A stretch of 64,000 nt of DNA from Diorhabda sublineata (taxonomy: Eukaryota > Arthropoda > Insecta > Coleoptera > Chrysomelidae). The notes below the pieces were generated by a model, which had not been told where the DNA came from, made no database searches, and saw only the letters and a program-made list of their open reading frames with translations. Numbering within the stretch: the first letter of the stretch is position 1; each line of letters opens with the position of its first letter. Below, in pieces: positions 38,501 to 49,619 of the stretch. The translations under genes were made by a program, and so were the position numbers. The DNA is taken from contig NC_079485.1 of the NCBI RefSeq assembly GCF_026230105.1, forward strand, positions 26,269,572-26,333,571, written 5' to 3'.

Positions 38501-41500
38501 CTCGAAATTGAATTACTAATTAAGTTAATTATTTCATAACCCGGTAGTATTATCACATCATTATTTTTGTATTTTAGAAGGGTGATAAATCTGCCGATGG
38601 CTATGAAGTTCAGGCAGTTGAAACTAACTTCCAAATATTCAGTAGGAGTTTATCGATCTTGTATACATGGGAGGGGCTTGTTTTGTTTGCGTGATATAGA
38701 AGCGGGTGAGATGGTTATTGAGTACGCTGGAGAGGTAATTTATACATATTTATTGGTATACTAATAATATACATCTTGGAAAGTGCTTTTATATTGTCGA
38801 TAAATGATATCAAAGAAAGTTTCCATTATTCATAGTCATTAGTTTCAGAAAATATCTAAATCACTATTTCTTGCCAGTTCATTATTTAAATTGTATATGA
38901 ATTTTCATACTTTTTTCTGTATTCAATTGATGGTGCTCTAAGTACCACTTTTGGGGGCAAATAAAATAAATTATATTTCCATTGTATGCAAATATTTACT
39001 TATTTCTCTGATTCTTTGATATTATTTGTTTCATTAAAATGATATTATTATCGATTATAAAAAAAGTATTTATTTAACAAATCACTCATTAAACAAGAAA
39101 AACACATTTTTTTGTCAAAAATCAATTTTATCCATCAATATAATCTCCTTCCAAGAGCAATACAATCATTCCAATGCTTCTGTAACTTCCCAATGCCATG
39201 CTTTTAAAAGGATTTGTCTTTTGCTTGAAAATAGGCTTCAGTTGCAGCAATTACTTCTTTATTTGAGCTGAATTTCTTACCGGCGAGCATTTTTTTGAGA
39301 TCAACGAATAGCCACTAGTCACTGGGAACCAGATTTGGACTATACAGTGGACGAGAAAGCAATTTGAAGTGTAATTCGTTCAATTTAACCATCATTGCCA
39401 TCAACTTGTGAATCGATGCATTATTTTAGTCAAACATTGGTTTTTTCTTCGTCATATGTGGCCGTTTTCCCTGTATTTTTGCATTCAAACGATTCAACAA
39501 CTCTATGTAGTGTTCGCTATTGATTGTTTCTTCCTTTTGGAGATAGTCGATGAACAATATTCCATACGCATCCGAAAATACTGAAGCCTTAACCTTCCCA
39601 GCTGCCTGTTGTGACTTTGGACGCTTCGAACGTGGTTCACCGGCTGCAGTCCACTCAGATGATGATCATTTTGATTCCGGAGTGAAGCGACCGTGTTTTA
39701 TCCATTGTCACATATCAATGAAAAAAATATGATTTCTTACGTGTAAACATGGCCAAACACTGCTCTTAATCTTGTTATTTTTGATCGACTGTGAGTAAAT
39801 GTAGCACCCACTTTGACAAAAGCTTTCTCATGATCAAATGTTCATGCATAATTGTTCACAAACTGTTTTATTTTTCTTTACGTCCCCAGTTATCTCACAC
39901 AATTTTAATTTACGATTAAATATAACCAATCTGTGGACAATATTTTCTGGAGTAATCACCTCAGTTGGATGACCAGAACGTTCACCATTATTGGTGTCTG
40001 TACCCCCAAGTTTAAATTCAGCAAACCAATAACAAATGGTTTTTTTCAATGGAGCAGAGTCTGGATAACACTTATGAAGCGATTGCTGAGTTTGTACATT
40101 ATTTTTTTTTTCATCAAGAAATGGCTGTCACTTTTTTCTAACTAATCGAAATGTCATGAAATTTTTTATAGAGTCTTTTGAAATTCAGTAGTTCCTAAAA
40201 GTCATATGGAATTGATAATTGCAGTGCTACATGTGTGTCAGTCACATTTATCTGTTGTCCATTTTAACATGATTAATTGATTCTCAAAAACTTAGTTATT
40301 TTTTGTTGCATTTTAGGTTATTAGATCGATTTTGACTGATAAAAGAGAAAAATACTATAACTCTAAAGGTATTGGTTGTTATATGTTTAGAGTGGATGAC
40401 AACTTTGTTGTTGATGCAACTATGAAAGGAAATGCAGCCAGATTCATCAATCACTCTTGCGATGTGAGTATTCGGTTATATTATTCATAATGTGTTATTA
40501 GGATATAGTGAAATTTAAACAATTCAACTTGAATTTTTTATGAAGATTTTTATTGATTCATGATTATCACTTCGAATGGGATGTTTCTGTCCATAATGCT
40601 AAGCATTTGATCCATTGGTTTGCTACTTCTTTTTAGCTTTATCGATACTAGAATTCTCAGGTGACCTATCAGGTTCCTTGACTTTAATTTTTCTGTCTGT
40701 ATTGGTCGTCTCTAAATTGCCATTTTTCCACTATAACGTTAAATTAAGGCAGACTTAGCAGCATTTCTTGTGATATACAAACAGATCATCCTTTAATTAT
40801 TATTCACTTTGTATTGAGCTATTGTTTGTTCAGTGTTATATGATCATAGGCTTGATGCCGTTTGGTATGCCCAGTGTACCTTCTTTGGCTTAAGTTCCCA
40901 TGTCTAGGAGTTTGCAACAAGTCCATAAATTCGCAGTGGCTTTGGATATTACCTTGTTTATATTATTATTCCAAGATTTTTAAATTTTCAATTGTGTTTG
41001 TATCCTAGCAGAGATTGCTTTCCACATACTACCACTACCATATCATAGGCATAGCCTAGGACGGTGAATCAAGTCTAGAATTTTGTTCACTACCAATGAC
41101 TTCAGTAGGGGTGATAAAATCATTGTAGTAATAGTGGAGGTGTTCTGTTCTCTTCTGTCGTTACTATTCACTATTGTACGAGGGTTGTCTATAAAATAAG
41201 GTTCTGAAGAAGCTGCGGACGCTAGGAACGCTGTTAGGCGAGATTGGCGTGTAGCTTGTCTCCCTTTCTCCCAGTTCTCGCTCCAGCGAGCTTAGATTTG
41301 GATGGAATACTGTCTCACACCCTCTTTACATCCCAGACTTGCTCCCCCCTGTGATTATCTCTTCTCTGATTTAAAGGAATACTTGGGAGGGACGCATTTG
41401 AAAATCTATGAAGAGCTGAAACAAGAGGTTCTAAACTATCTTTGCGTACGATTCAGGCATAAAGTCGATTATATCGAAAAATAGAGGGAAGCTAAGCTTT

Positions 41501-42129
41501 CCAAACAAGTATTATTCAATGCCAATAAACATATTTTTCAATGTGAAAATTCGTTGGGAACCAATTTTTAATGGACAAGCCTCATAGCATAACTTCTGTC
41601 CATTTGAAATGAAGGGATTTGCAGTTTCCATTACTCTAAAGCCCTTTTTATTGGATTGAGGTGATATGTTGTCAGCTCATTTTATGCCAATTAAGGCTAC
41701 TAGAGCTATACTGTTTATAGCATTTTCTATATCTTTAACTAGACAATGTAGTGGACTTGCCTTATTGGAATTCTATCAAATGTTTTCATTCTGTAGTTTC
41801 AGAAAAGTACTGTTAATCTTTTTTACTATTTCAATGTTTATTGATCTATTAATCTTTTCGAGGAAAAGATATTTGTGGAAAGCGAATGAATTTTGAATTT
41901 AGTTTAGGAAATAAATGTTTTGTTACTATTATAAATTTAAATTTTTTTTATTTAGCCCAATTGTTACTCAAGAGTGGTTGAAATCCTTGGTCACAAGCAC
42001 ATTATAATCTTTGCATTACGAAGAATACTTAGTGGAGAAGAACTAACATATGATTACAAATTTCCTTTTGAAGAAGATAAAATTCCATGTACATGTGGCT
42101 CTCGAAAATGTCGGAAGTTTTTGAACTGA
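26515..42129 (+). CDS. trx: Trithorax / KMT2A-B type histone H3K4 methyltransferase
   Basis: Trithorax keeps homeotic genes active by methylating H3K4 within a COMPASS-like complex. Exons: 26515-26655, 26765-27375, 27610-28429, 32144-32551, 32827-32988, 33089-38469, 38578-38734, 40317-40463, 41956-42129. All are GT-AG and in frame, for 8,001 nt or 2,666 aa. Domains: conserved N-terminus MGRSKFPGKPSKH; nuclear-receptor-like zinc region about 241-330; PHD1-3 about 573-755; atypical bromodomain about 760-920; ePHD 950-1053; FYRN about 1092-1150; candidate Taspase-1 site QVDGNFDD at 1335; a C2HC knuckle 1371-1391; N/S/Q-rich repeats about 1845-1950; FYRC about 2362-2452; Win-like motif GAIRCAPY at 2467; SET to the C-terminus with NHSC at 2605-2608, YDY at 2641-2643 and post-SET Cys 2654/2656/2661. 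There is no CXXC finger, as expected for insects. An in-frame stop at 26494-26496 fixes the start. Confidence 0.97.
28430..32143 (+). other. Long trithorax intron 3, no element identified except a hairpin
   Basis: A 3.7-kb phase-0 intron, strongly AT-rich. I recognised no transposase or RT motif on either strand. A near-perfect hairpin lies at 28918-29038. A small alternative exon cannot be excluded. Confidence 0.6.
28918..29038. repeat. 40-bp-arm hairpin in trithorax intron 3
   Basis: The left arm 28918-28957 (begins TTACAATAGCAGAATG) and right arm 28999-29038 are complementary with about two mismatches around a 41-base loop. This is more likely a tiny MITE than a microRNA precursor, but a hairpin RNA is possible. 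Confidence 0.8.
39000..40200 (-). mobile_element. Mariner pseudogene in trithorax intron 7
   Basis: Minus strand. The N-terminal part 40049-39834 reads ICYWFAEFKLGGTDTNNGER, then NRKLKLCEI. After stops come NSEHYIELLNRLNAKIQGKR (about 39530-39470), a decayed second-Asp site (the Asp is replaced; FDxNNASIHK), PLYSPNLVPSD (third Asp present) and MLAGKKFSSNKEVIAATEAY (about 39295-39235). It belongs to a different mariner subfamily from the 23.6-kb copy. It splits the SET-domain coding region between exons 7 and 8, antisense to trx. Confidence 0.8.
40540..41900 (-). mobile_element. Non-LTR retrotransposon remnant (RT/thumb region) in trithorax intron 8
   Basis: On the minus strand, decayed text typical of the segment after the RT palm of RNase-H-bearing non-LTR elements is visible: GYAxD near 41050, a KTWGLKPK-like run near 40900-40875 and YQT-IRPMI-like text near 40860-40840. 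Part of the sequence near 40625-40690 matches 4615-4680 in CAND1 intron 5, so the two are probably the same family. It is interrupted by the mariner deletion derivative at 41176-41586. Confidence 0.5.
41176..41586 (+). mobile_element. Mariner deletion derivative with TIRs and TA target site
   Basis: The left end TACGAGGGTTGTCTATAAAA matches, inverted, the right end TTAATGGACAAGCCTCATA, and both ends carry TA. The inside keeps only the transposase C-terminus: PRLAPPCDYLFSDLKEYLGG (PDLAPSDY box with the catalytic Asp aligned to the Asp of CDY) and KQVLFNANKHIF to the end. It sits inside the non-LTR remnant, so it inserted later. Confidence 0.8.
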
Positions 42130-42138
42130 TTCACAGTG

Positions 42139-42144
42139 AATAAA
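42139..42144 (+). promoter_or_regulatory. Nearest poly(A) hexamer for trithorax
   Basis: AATAAA only 10 bases past the stop. This would leave a very short 3' UTR, so a downstream signal (for example AATAAA at 43105-43110) is as likely. Confidence 0.3.
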
Positions 42145-44040
42145 CCTGTTAATATTTGTAAATTTTTCATTGTATTTATACTGTATATATCTCAGAATTT
42201 TAAAATCTTTTGTTATATTTCAAAAATGTTCTACAATTCAATAGATAAAGGGCACATTTTTAGTTACCTGTATGAATTCAAAATATTCATAGTAAATATT
42301 TTAAGTAACTAAAATATAGCATTAACATAAAAATATTAATTTTTTGGTCAAATATAATCTTAATTAATGTTTTTTTGCATATTTTTATTTGTAAAAATGC
42401 TAGTAATTGCATAGCTGAGGATTTTAATCAATTTTCCATCTTAATATTTTCTCATCTATCCTTATTTCCAAGTGGTTTGATACAATTTTTTCAATTTTAT
42501 TGTTTATTCATATATTGCAGAACAAATGACATTTAGGTATAAGAATTACTAATTAAATGTTTATGTTTTAAGAAATTAATATGTAATCAAAAATTAATCA
42601 AAAGTGGACTGTGATTCTTGTAAATTTCTTCACTTTAATATTTAAAAAAAAATCTTCATATAATCAAGTATCTTGATTTAAACAAAAATTGACATGTTAT
42701 TTTGCGCAATATTTCAATAGTAGTTTCATTATATATTTTTGAAATATAACAAATTGTAACTTCCTTCCTGATGTAGCACCTATTATGGCCATTAAAGATT
42801 AATAACATTCTCAAATTAAATATAAGTTTTTGTAAAGTCAGTATTCAAAAATTTTGTAAGCATTTTGGCTGTGAGGATATATATGCATTTGTGCCATTGG
42901 CTCCATAGGTGCTATATATAATAAATTTTGATAAAATAATACCATGTGATATGTTGTGCATAATATTGAGGAAACTTTTTCACTTAATACATCTACATAT
43001 TTCAACGTATTTAATGCTCGTTCTTTATTTGAATTTAGTTTGTTTTTCTCGACATTATGTAAAAAACGAGCTAGAAGTAAGTTTGTTTTTGACTGTATTT
43101 TGTGAATAAAATATTTTGTTTATACTACGTTTTCATCGATATACACAATTTTACAAGCTTTCACGTCAAAGCCTTTTAATACATTGCCACACAATTTTAA
43201 AAAATATTTTTTATCACGCCTCAAGTTTTATAAATTTCGAATTTATGTTATTTCAGTGTTACGTGTTTTTAAACAGAAGTTTCTGAGAGATAGAATGTAT
43301 CTTCATGGGCAATACTAAAAATATTACACAGACTTTTGGGTTAGAAAGGTTTTAATGGATTTTAAACACAACATAACATTGTGTTATCTGTCATTACTGT
43401 AATAATACTATTTCTTCTCATATCTCATTAATTATCAGTTATTGTCGAGATAATCTATTTCAATATCAATTGATCTGGATGAATATTTATGTATTCTCAA
43501 TGATCTAGCAGCAATGAAAGCGCTGTTGAAATATGTTAAATTGAATACATTTAAAACTTCTAATTTTCATAATTTTGTTTTCAGAGATACTTAACTTTCA
43601 TTAAGAATCCAATTGCTAAAATAGTGAATTACCTCGATATATTTATGCATTTACCAATGTATTTATTACCCGTGGTAATGCTCTCTATTATAACTGTTTT
43701 ATAAAAGCAGCAACGGTGCCAGATATTAAAATTCAATTACATTATAACATGTTGATCCGTCTTAAAGAATCAAAATAAGTAGGAATACACTATTATTGAT
43801 GTACCTCCCATACTTAACCTTGCGCAACTTAAATGATTGATTGTACCATACAAGCTAACATCAATCTCGGAGACCCTTAGATGAAAGTGGTACATCGTTA
43901 GAAGGCAAAGTGTTGATAATGTATCATTCATAGTAGAGAATAAAGCATTCTTATTCATAATCATTTCCTTTACTTATCATACATAATTATATTAAACGGA
44001 ATTGAACAAATTTCTAGAAAATTAAAGTAATGAACTTAAA
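42145..44040. other. Region 3' of trithorax, no feature recognised
   Basis: AT-rich, probably 3' UTR followed by intergenic DNA. I see no coding domain or clear repeat. Confidence 0.4.
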
Positions 44041-44049
44041 AATTGAAAA

Positions 44050-45690
44050 TTTATTATTATTGTAGAAGAAACCAAAATGAGGATTCCCTAAACGTCAGTC
44101 TTTTAAAAGCACAAACTATAACACCTAATTACCGACTTGAAATTTTGTTGTTGAAATTAGTCTATGAATTCAATACATTCTTTGCATGCTGGCGTTATAT
44201 GTTGCAAACATATAAATTTTTTACATTTATAGCACTTATATTTAGTCTTTTTGCTTTTCTTACTTGAACAATAATAACATCGGATACAGAATCTAGTGGA
44301 ACCTCATTTGCGGTGTCAGAAATTTTGTAAATATCCCCAATTCTCATCTTTATGATTTTAGAATGTTTTTGGTATAGAAGCATAGCATGTCACTCAATCA
44401 ACTGGTTGCACAGAAGAACACTCCTCTTGGTTATTTTCACTGTACATCACATATGAGTTAATAGCTGCTATATTTAGTGCGCCATAAAAAATTAACATCG
44501 GCCAACATCGCGAAATTCGCGCGAAGTTGTATGCTGCGCATAATTTATCTAAGGTGTCTACATCACCTTTAGTTGAGTTGTAATCAATGATCATATCAGG
44601 TTTAACAGTTGCTCTGTCTATGATATCATCTCTATGCATTGTAGAAAGAAGGAATACATTTTTGTTCTTTCGTGAAATATACGGCACTAGAGTACATGTC
44701 TCTTGAAAAGCGAGCATAGAACTTTTCTCAGGATTTTTTAACTTCATCTCTTCTGGAATGTTTGGTTTATTATTCCTTAGGGTACCTATGAGTATTAAGC
44801 TGTGGTCCTTGAGAAGTTTAGAAGTCAAATCAGTGCTTGTGAAAAAATTATTCATTGTTATGTTGCTTTAGATCCCCACACTGGTTCACACAACCTGGGA
44901 ACTAAAGATATATTCGATGTGTCAAGACAATATAAACCTGCTGGTTGTCGTCCAACATATACATATTTCCATTTTACCTGTATAAAATATTTTTGCATGG
45001 ACCATCATATTTTTGTCGTTTTGTTCTTGTTGTTTTATCGTCCAGTCGGAAATTTTGAGGTAAGAATTTAAATCTTTCTAATGACATTGTCAGCCTGAAT
45101 ATTTTGGATACCATGCCATCTGTTCAAAAGAGATGGAGAATGTTGTGATAATTGCTTTTCATTTTACCAGCAATATAAAACAATCCAAGCAGAGCTTTTA
45201 TTTGATCTTTGTTCGTTGGTCTTGCCGTTCTGTTCGTTTCTGAGTGTTGCTTACTTTCAATCTGCATATTTTTGTGTGCTATCATATTTTCTTTCATGCC
45301 ATCTGTGATAAATAGACCATATTTCAGTTGATACTGTCTTCTTTTTCGATTCTCCTTTTATTCCTGGCAGCTGAGTTGTCAGCACGAGTTCTGATGTTTG
45401 AACATTTTCCTAAATGCTTCTTCCATTTGGTGCCATCTTTTGATATAAATAAGGTTCACGATGTCTTCTCAATTCAAATCCATCTATCTCCCTATCAGAT
45501 ATGTCTTGTTCTGTGTCAGAATTCTCATCTTGAATTTCGACATTATCTTCTTCAAGATTGCTCTCACTGTCATAAGCTTCTTCAATTCCATCTGATTCAG
45601 CTTCATCCCAAAGATGCTGGAGTGTTTTCTGTTCGTCTTCATAACTTCCTGAAGCCATTTTCTCCAAACAATACCACATAAATAAGAGGA
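44050..45690 (-). mobile_element. piggyBac transposase pseudogene (near full span)
   Basis: Minus strand, ATG at 45658. The acidic N-terminus MASGSYEDEQKT is open to 45410. A middle part is broken (FRLDDKTTRTKRQKYDG about 45070-45020). The C-terminal DDE part is open at 44855-44394, with NNFFTSTDLTSKLLKDHSLI, STMHRDDIID and DYNSTKGDVDTLDK (a catalytic Asp in the NxTKGxVD motif). It ends in a shifted cysteine-rich domain near 44390-44200. Much of the first catalytic region is missing between 45400 and 45100. TTAA-flanked ends were not resolved. Confidence 0.8.
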
Positions 45691-46049
45691 TACGTAATTG
45701 GATTAGTAAATATATTTCAAAATAAAATTTTTACTTACTTTATACAATTATACTGAAGCTAACGTCAGTCTATAGGACCGAGCACGTGTTAAACGAAAGG
45801 TAACATCCGTTGCAAAGACCGAATTCACTCAAAACCACTGACACGTTTGATACATGCAACTCACAATTTTGTACCGAAGAGAGTAGGAAGGGGTAGGAAG
45901 GTACTGAAAGCCGTCAGGCTTAGCTGGACATAATCGTAAATTTTCGGAAAAATTGTAAACTCTTGGTCTCTGAGACCGCATGTTAGCTTCAAAAGATTAA
46001 GTGAACTGCAAATACTATTTAAAACATCTATTGTTAGTCTCACGTATTA

Positions 46050-46957
46050 CATTTTTCTTTCGGGTTTATATTTATAGTAACTAAATTTTTGTATTAGGCA
46101 CTGTAGCCACTTTTACAGAAAACATGTTTTTTATTTATATTATTTTACTATCAGTGGATTGAAGATAGGTTATCCTTAACTCCTTTGAACTTATATATGA
46201 GTATATCCAGTATTTACCCAAAAGATATGCGTTTTATTTTTACTTATAAAAAAATTGTGGAAAATGTTGTTCTGAAGTGTTTTTATTTTGGAAACTTCGT
46301 ATGTGAATCTTATCTTTTAGGTTTCATATACCATAAACTTTTCGTTGACCTTGGCTTTTATATGTATACTCAACAATGTAAGGTTTATGGTAAAATATTT
46401 TTTTTTATTTTTTTTGTACACAAGAATTGAATATATTTTGTAAAGAATAAAACAAAAATAGAGTATTTTATAAAAATATATTTTAGATGTTTAGAGTTTT
46501 TCGCGTTTATTTTGCTGTTTTAAACAATTCGTATTTGGATAATTTTACAAACACTTTAAATTATTTTAATTATTGATCAAATAATAAGCACCACTTAGTA
46601 AGGGTTTGTTTTCACTGGTTAAGTTACCAAAATAAAAATTATATCTGTGGAGTTTATTATAATTTCGGACAAAATTGAGGATATAGCTACTAATTGTAAA
46701 TTATAATATAAGATGCCTATGCCTCGATGGTTGTTTGACATGATTATTTGAAGCCAGTAACATTTTCTCCCATTATTAAAACAAATCAAATTCTATTGTG
46801 TTGTTCGTAGATAGTTTCTCTATTTCTTAGACCATATTAAATGCTTTCCTCGTGATCAGGACTGACGTCGGTCTTCAGGGCAGCTCTGACCATGTAGGCA
46901 TAAGCTATACTGACAGAAACAGCCATTTGAGCGCGTCAGTGATTCTTGCTAATAAGT
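46050..46957. other. No recognisable feature
   Basis: AT-rich. The small ORF at 46185-46430 has no recognisable domain and biased composition. Confidence 0.4.
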
Positions 46958-47647
46958 CAAGGCTACCAAGGTAAAAATGAGATATTACCTCCGATTTTCA
47001 TGAACCTGCATTGATTTGCATGAAAATTTGGAATTAAGTTTGACTCCATCATACGTTAGGGTACGATTTGTAAGGTCATATATCAGTTATTTTAGAAGTT
47101 ACAAAAGATTCAAAAAAAACAAATATTTGTTTAAAAAAAATATTAACTTTTTGTTCCCTATCAATTTTCATGTATATCCTATAGTTTTTGAAACATTTCG
47201 AAAATGATTTTTCGACTTAAAACATAATTTTTCTCGAAATGATGCATACATACATATTTTTATTGGGGACTATTGCTAACGTTGAAATTGAGGGTTTTTT
47301 TTACAAAAAAAATATAAATCGATTTTATTTCGGACATAATTTTCTTAGTTTTTATGCTATAGAATACTACTATCTCTCATTTTAAAGCTTTTAAAAAGAT
47401 AATATGCAATTATCTGGAAAAGTTGATTGTTTCTAGGAATATTTTTTGCTTGAAATTTGGTCCTCCATCAATTTCCGCGGTTATTTTAAACATAAAAATT
47501 TTCACCTAATTGGGGTGGAACTTACCCCTAAGGCAAAAGGCGTAGGGTAGATTTTTCTTTTTGAAGTATTTCCTACATGCTGTCAAAATTTCATTAAAAT
47601 CGATGCATGTTCATGGAAATCGGAGGTGAAAACCTTGGTATCTTGGA
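46958..47647. mobile_element. Non-autonomous element with ~60-bp inverted termini
   Basis: The left end (CTACCAAGGTAAAAA...CCTCCGATTTTCATGAACCTG at about 46963-47010) is complementary to the right end (CATGTTCATGGAAATCGGAGG..ACCTTGGTATCTTGG at about 47606-47646). The left copy carries a ~10-base insertion. The interior is AT-rich and non-coding. Size is about 690 bp. Confidence 0.75.
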
Positions 47648-48283
47648 TTGTATCCAATGCTTAGGAGAAAGATAATATACAGATAGAACATGTGGCAACA
47701 GCAACTTACTATGTGGAATCTATCTCATGTTTATATAAAAATAATGAATGCAAAATCCGTCAAGACACCACAGGAAGGCCTTAAAGTTAATTTTTAAAGA
47801 GCATAGGAATTGAATATTTTTTTTACTAGCCTAAAAGTACTTATTTACGAGATGAATTGGCGTGTTTAAAATTTAGTATGATTCTCATTAAATAACTGAC
47901 AGTTTAAAATTGTCAAATATAAGTGATATTGCAAGAACATATTTCATTTGTATTAACCAATTGAATCTCAATTCGTTCCAAATTTATGTCAAATTCCTAA
48001 GATTAAAATAGTTTATACACTCTACAGTAAAACCATACGAACTTGAATAAATATTTATGTAAATTTAGAACTGTTATATACTATCTGAAGTGACAATATT
48101 AACATATCAATACTATATTTAGTAGAATACGATTATTCTACAGCGTGATAAGTGGCCTTGTAATGTACATACATCAATATGGATTGATTTTTCCAGTGTC
48201 TTAAGATAATGAATTTTAACAAAACTAATCATACCCTATTTGGTGCTTACTACTTGTATTTTTTTCAGCAGCTGTGCTATAAA
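47648..48283. other. No recognisable feature
   Basis: AT-rich intergenic sequence. No ORF or repeat I can support. Confidence 0.35.
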
Positions 48284-49272
48284 CATGTATTTACTTTGTC
48301 AATAAAAATTATTCAAACACCATTAACGTTATTTATTTTACCTAACATGGCCACACCAGCAATCTAGATTCACCAACTTATTAACTAAGAGCTAGAAATG
48401 TTTTTAATAGACAATATCAAGGAAATGGTTCTTTAAAATATATTTTATCTTTTGAAGAATATCTGGCCACTTCGTTTAATCTTATGAATTATTTTCTCAA
48501 GAGGGTGAAGTTGATTCTGATAATATGAGAATGAGAGACCTTACTCCAGGGTATGAAAACTCACTGGTACGAGAAAGGAAAATGAACCGTACCGTCCTAT
48601 TTTAGTTAATGAGCACAATACGTTATATAGATTTGACAATATGTAACTCTAAGGGTTATGATGTCAAGCCAATCACAGAACAGCATTAAAATTTGACATA
48701 ATATAGTTAATGCGTAGTTGATCTGGAGCGAATGCTTACCAACAAAAACTTGTTAATCTTATTGTAGTACTCAGTCGGACTAATAAACATTCATTTACTT
48801 TATCAATAAAAATTATTAAAACACCATTAACGTTATTTATTTTTCCTATCATGGCCTCACCAGCAATCTAGATTCATCAACTTATTGCCTAAGTTCTAGA
48901 AATCTTTTCAGTAGACAATATCAAGGAAATGGTTCTTTAAAATAAATTTTCTCTTCTGAAGAATATTGGACTCAGTTGTATGGATTTCATTACTGCACAT
49001 CACTCCTACGAGAGTAGAAAAATTTGAGAATTAACTTTTTGAAATTCTACTTATCCTAATGGTTTAATCTTATGAACTATTTTCTCAAGAAGGTAAAGTT
49101 GATTCTCTTCTGACGACATGAGGCCTTACTCCAGGGTATGAAAACTCACTGGTACGGGAGGGGAAAATAAACCGTAGCGTCCTCTCTTGGTTCATGAGCA
49201 CAACTAATACTTTATAGATTTGATGATATGTAACACTAGGAGCTATGATGTCAAGCCAATCACAGAACAAGT
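48284..49272. repeat. Diverged tandem duplication (~0.5 kb units)
   Basis: 48284-48715 and 48786-49272 share long stretches, for example CCATTAACGTTATTTATTTT, GACAATATCAAGGAAATGGT, CAGGGTATGAAAACTCACTG and GATGTCAAGCCAATCACAGA. The offset is 502 bases on the left side and about 590 on the right. The second copy has ~90 extra bases at about 48970-49066. No coding content. It could be two solo termini of an unrecognised element. Confidence 0.8.
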
Positions 49273-49484
49273 ACTTTTTTTTGCAAAGTTCTAGAGAATG
49301 GATTGTTTGGAATATGTTTAGGTGCGCCCCTGAATGTGAATCCAAGTGGGCGTCATGGGGGGGGGGCACCCGCATCAGCAACCTGTTTATTTTGTATTTT
49401 TTCGAATGTAAAAAAACTGTCATTTGTCTCATTTTTTATTGTTTTATTTCTGAAGCCCAATTGAAGATGGAAGTACATATAATA

Positions 49485-49608
49485 CAACGTTTCGTCCAGT
49501 TACTTTTCGAAACAATTCATTGGAGTTGTATCAATCAAAATGATAGTGATGGTTTTAGTTGATACAACTCTATTGAACTGTTTCAAAAAATAACTGAACG
49601 AAAGATTT
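49485..49608. repeat. Imperfect inverted repeat
   Basis: AACGTTTCGTCCAGTTACTT..GAGTTGTATCAA and its inverted counterpart GTTGATACAACTC...AACTGAACGAAAGATTT surround a ~25-base spacer. Non-coding. Confidence 0.65.
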
Positions 49609-49619
49609 GAATTTGAAGT

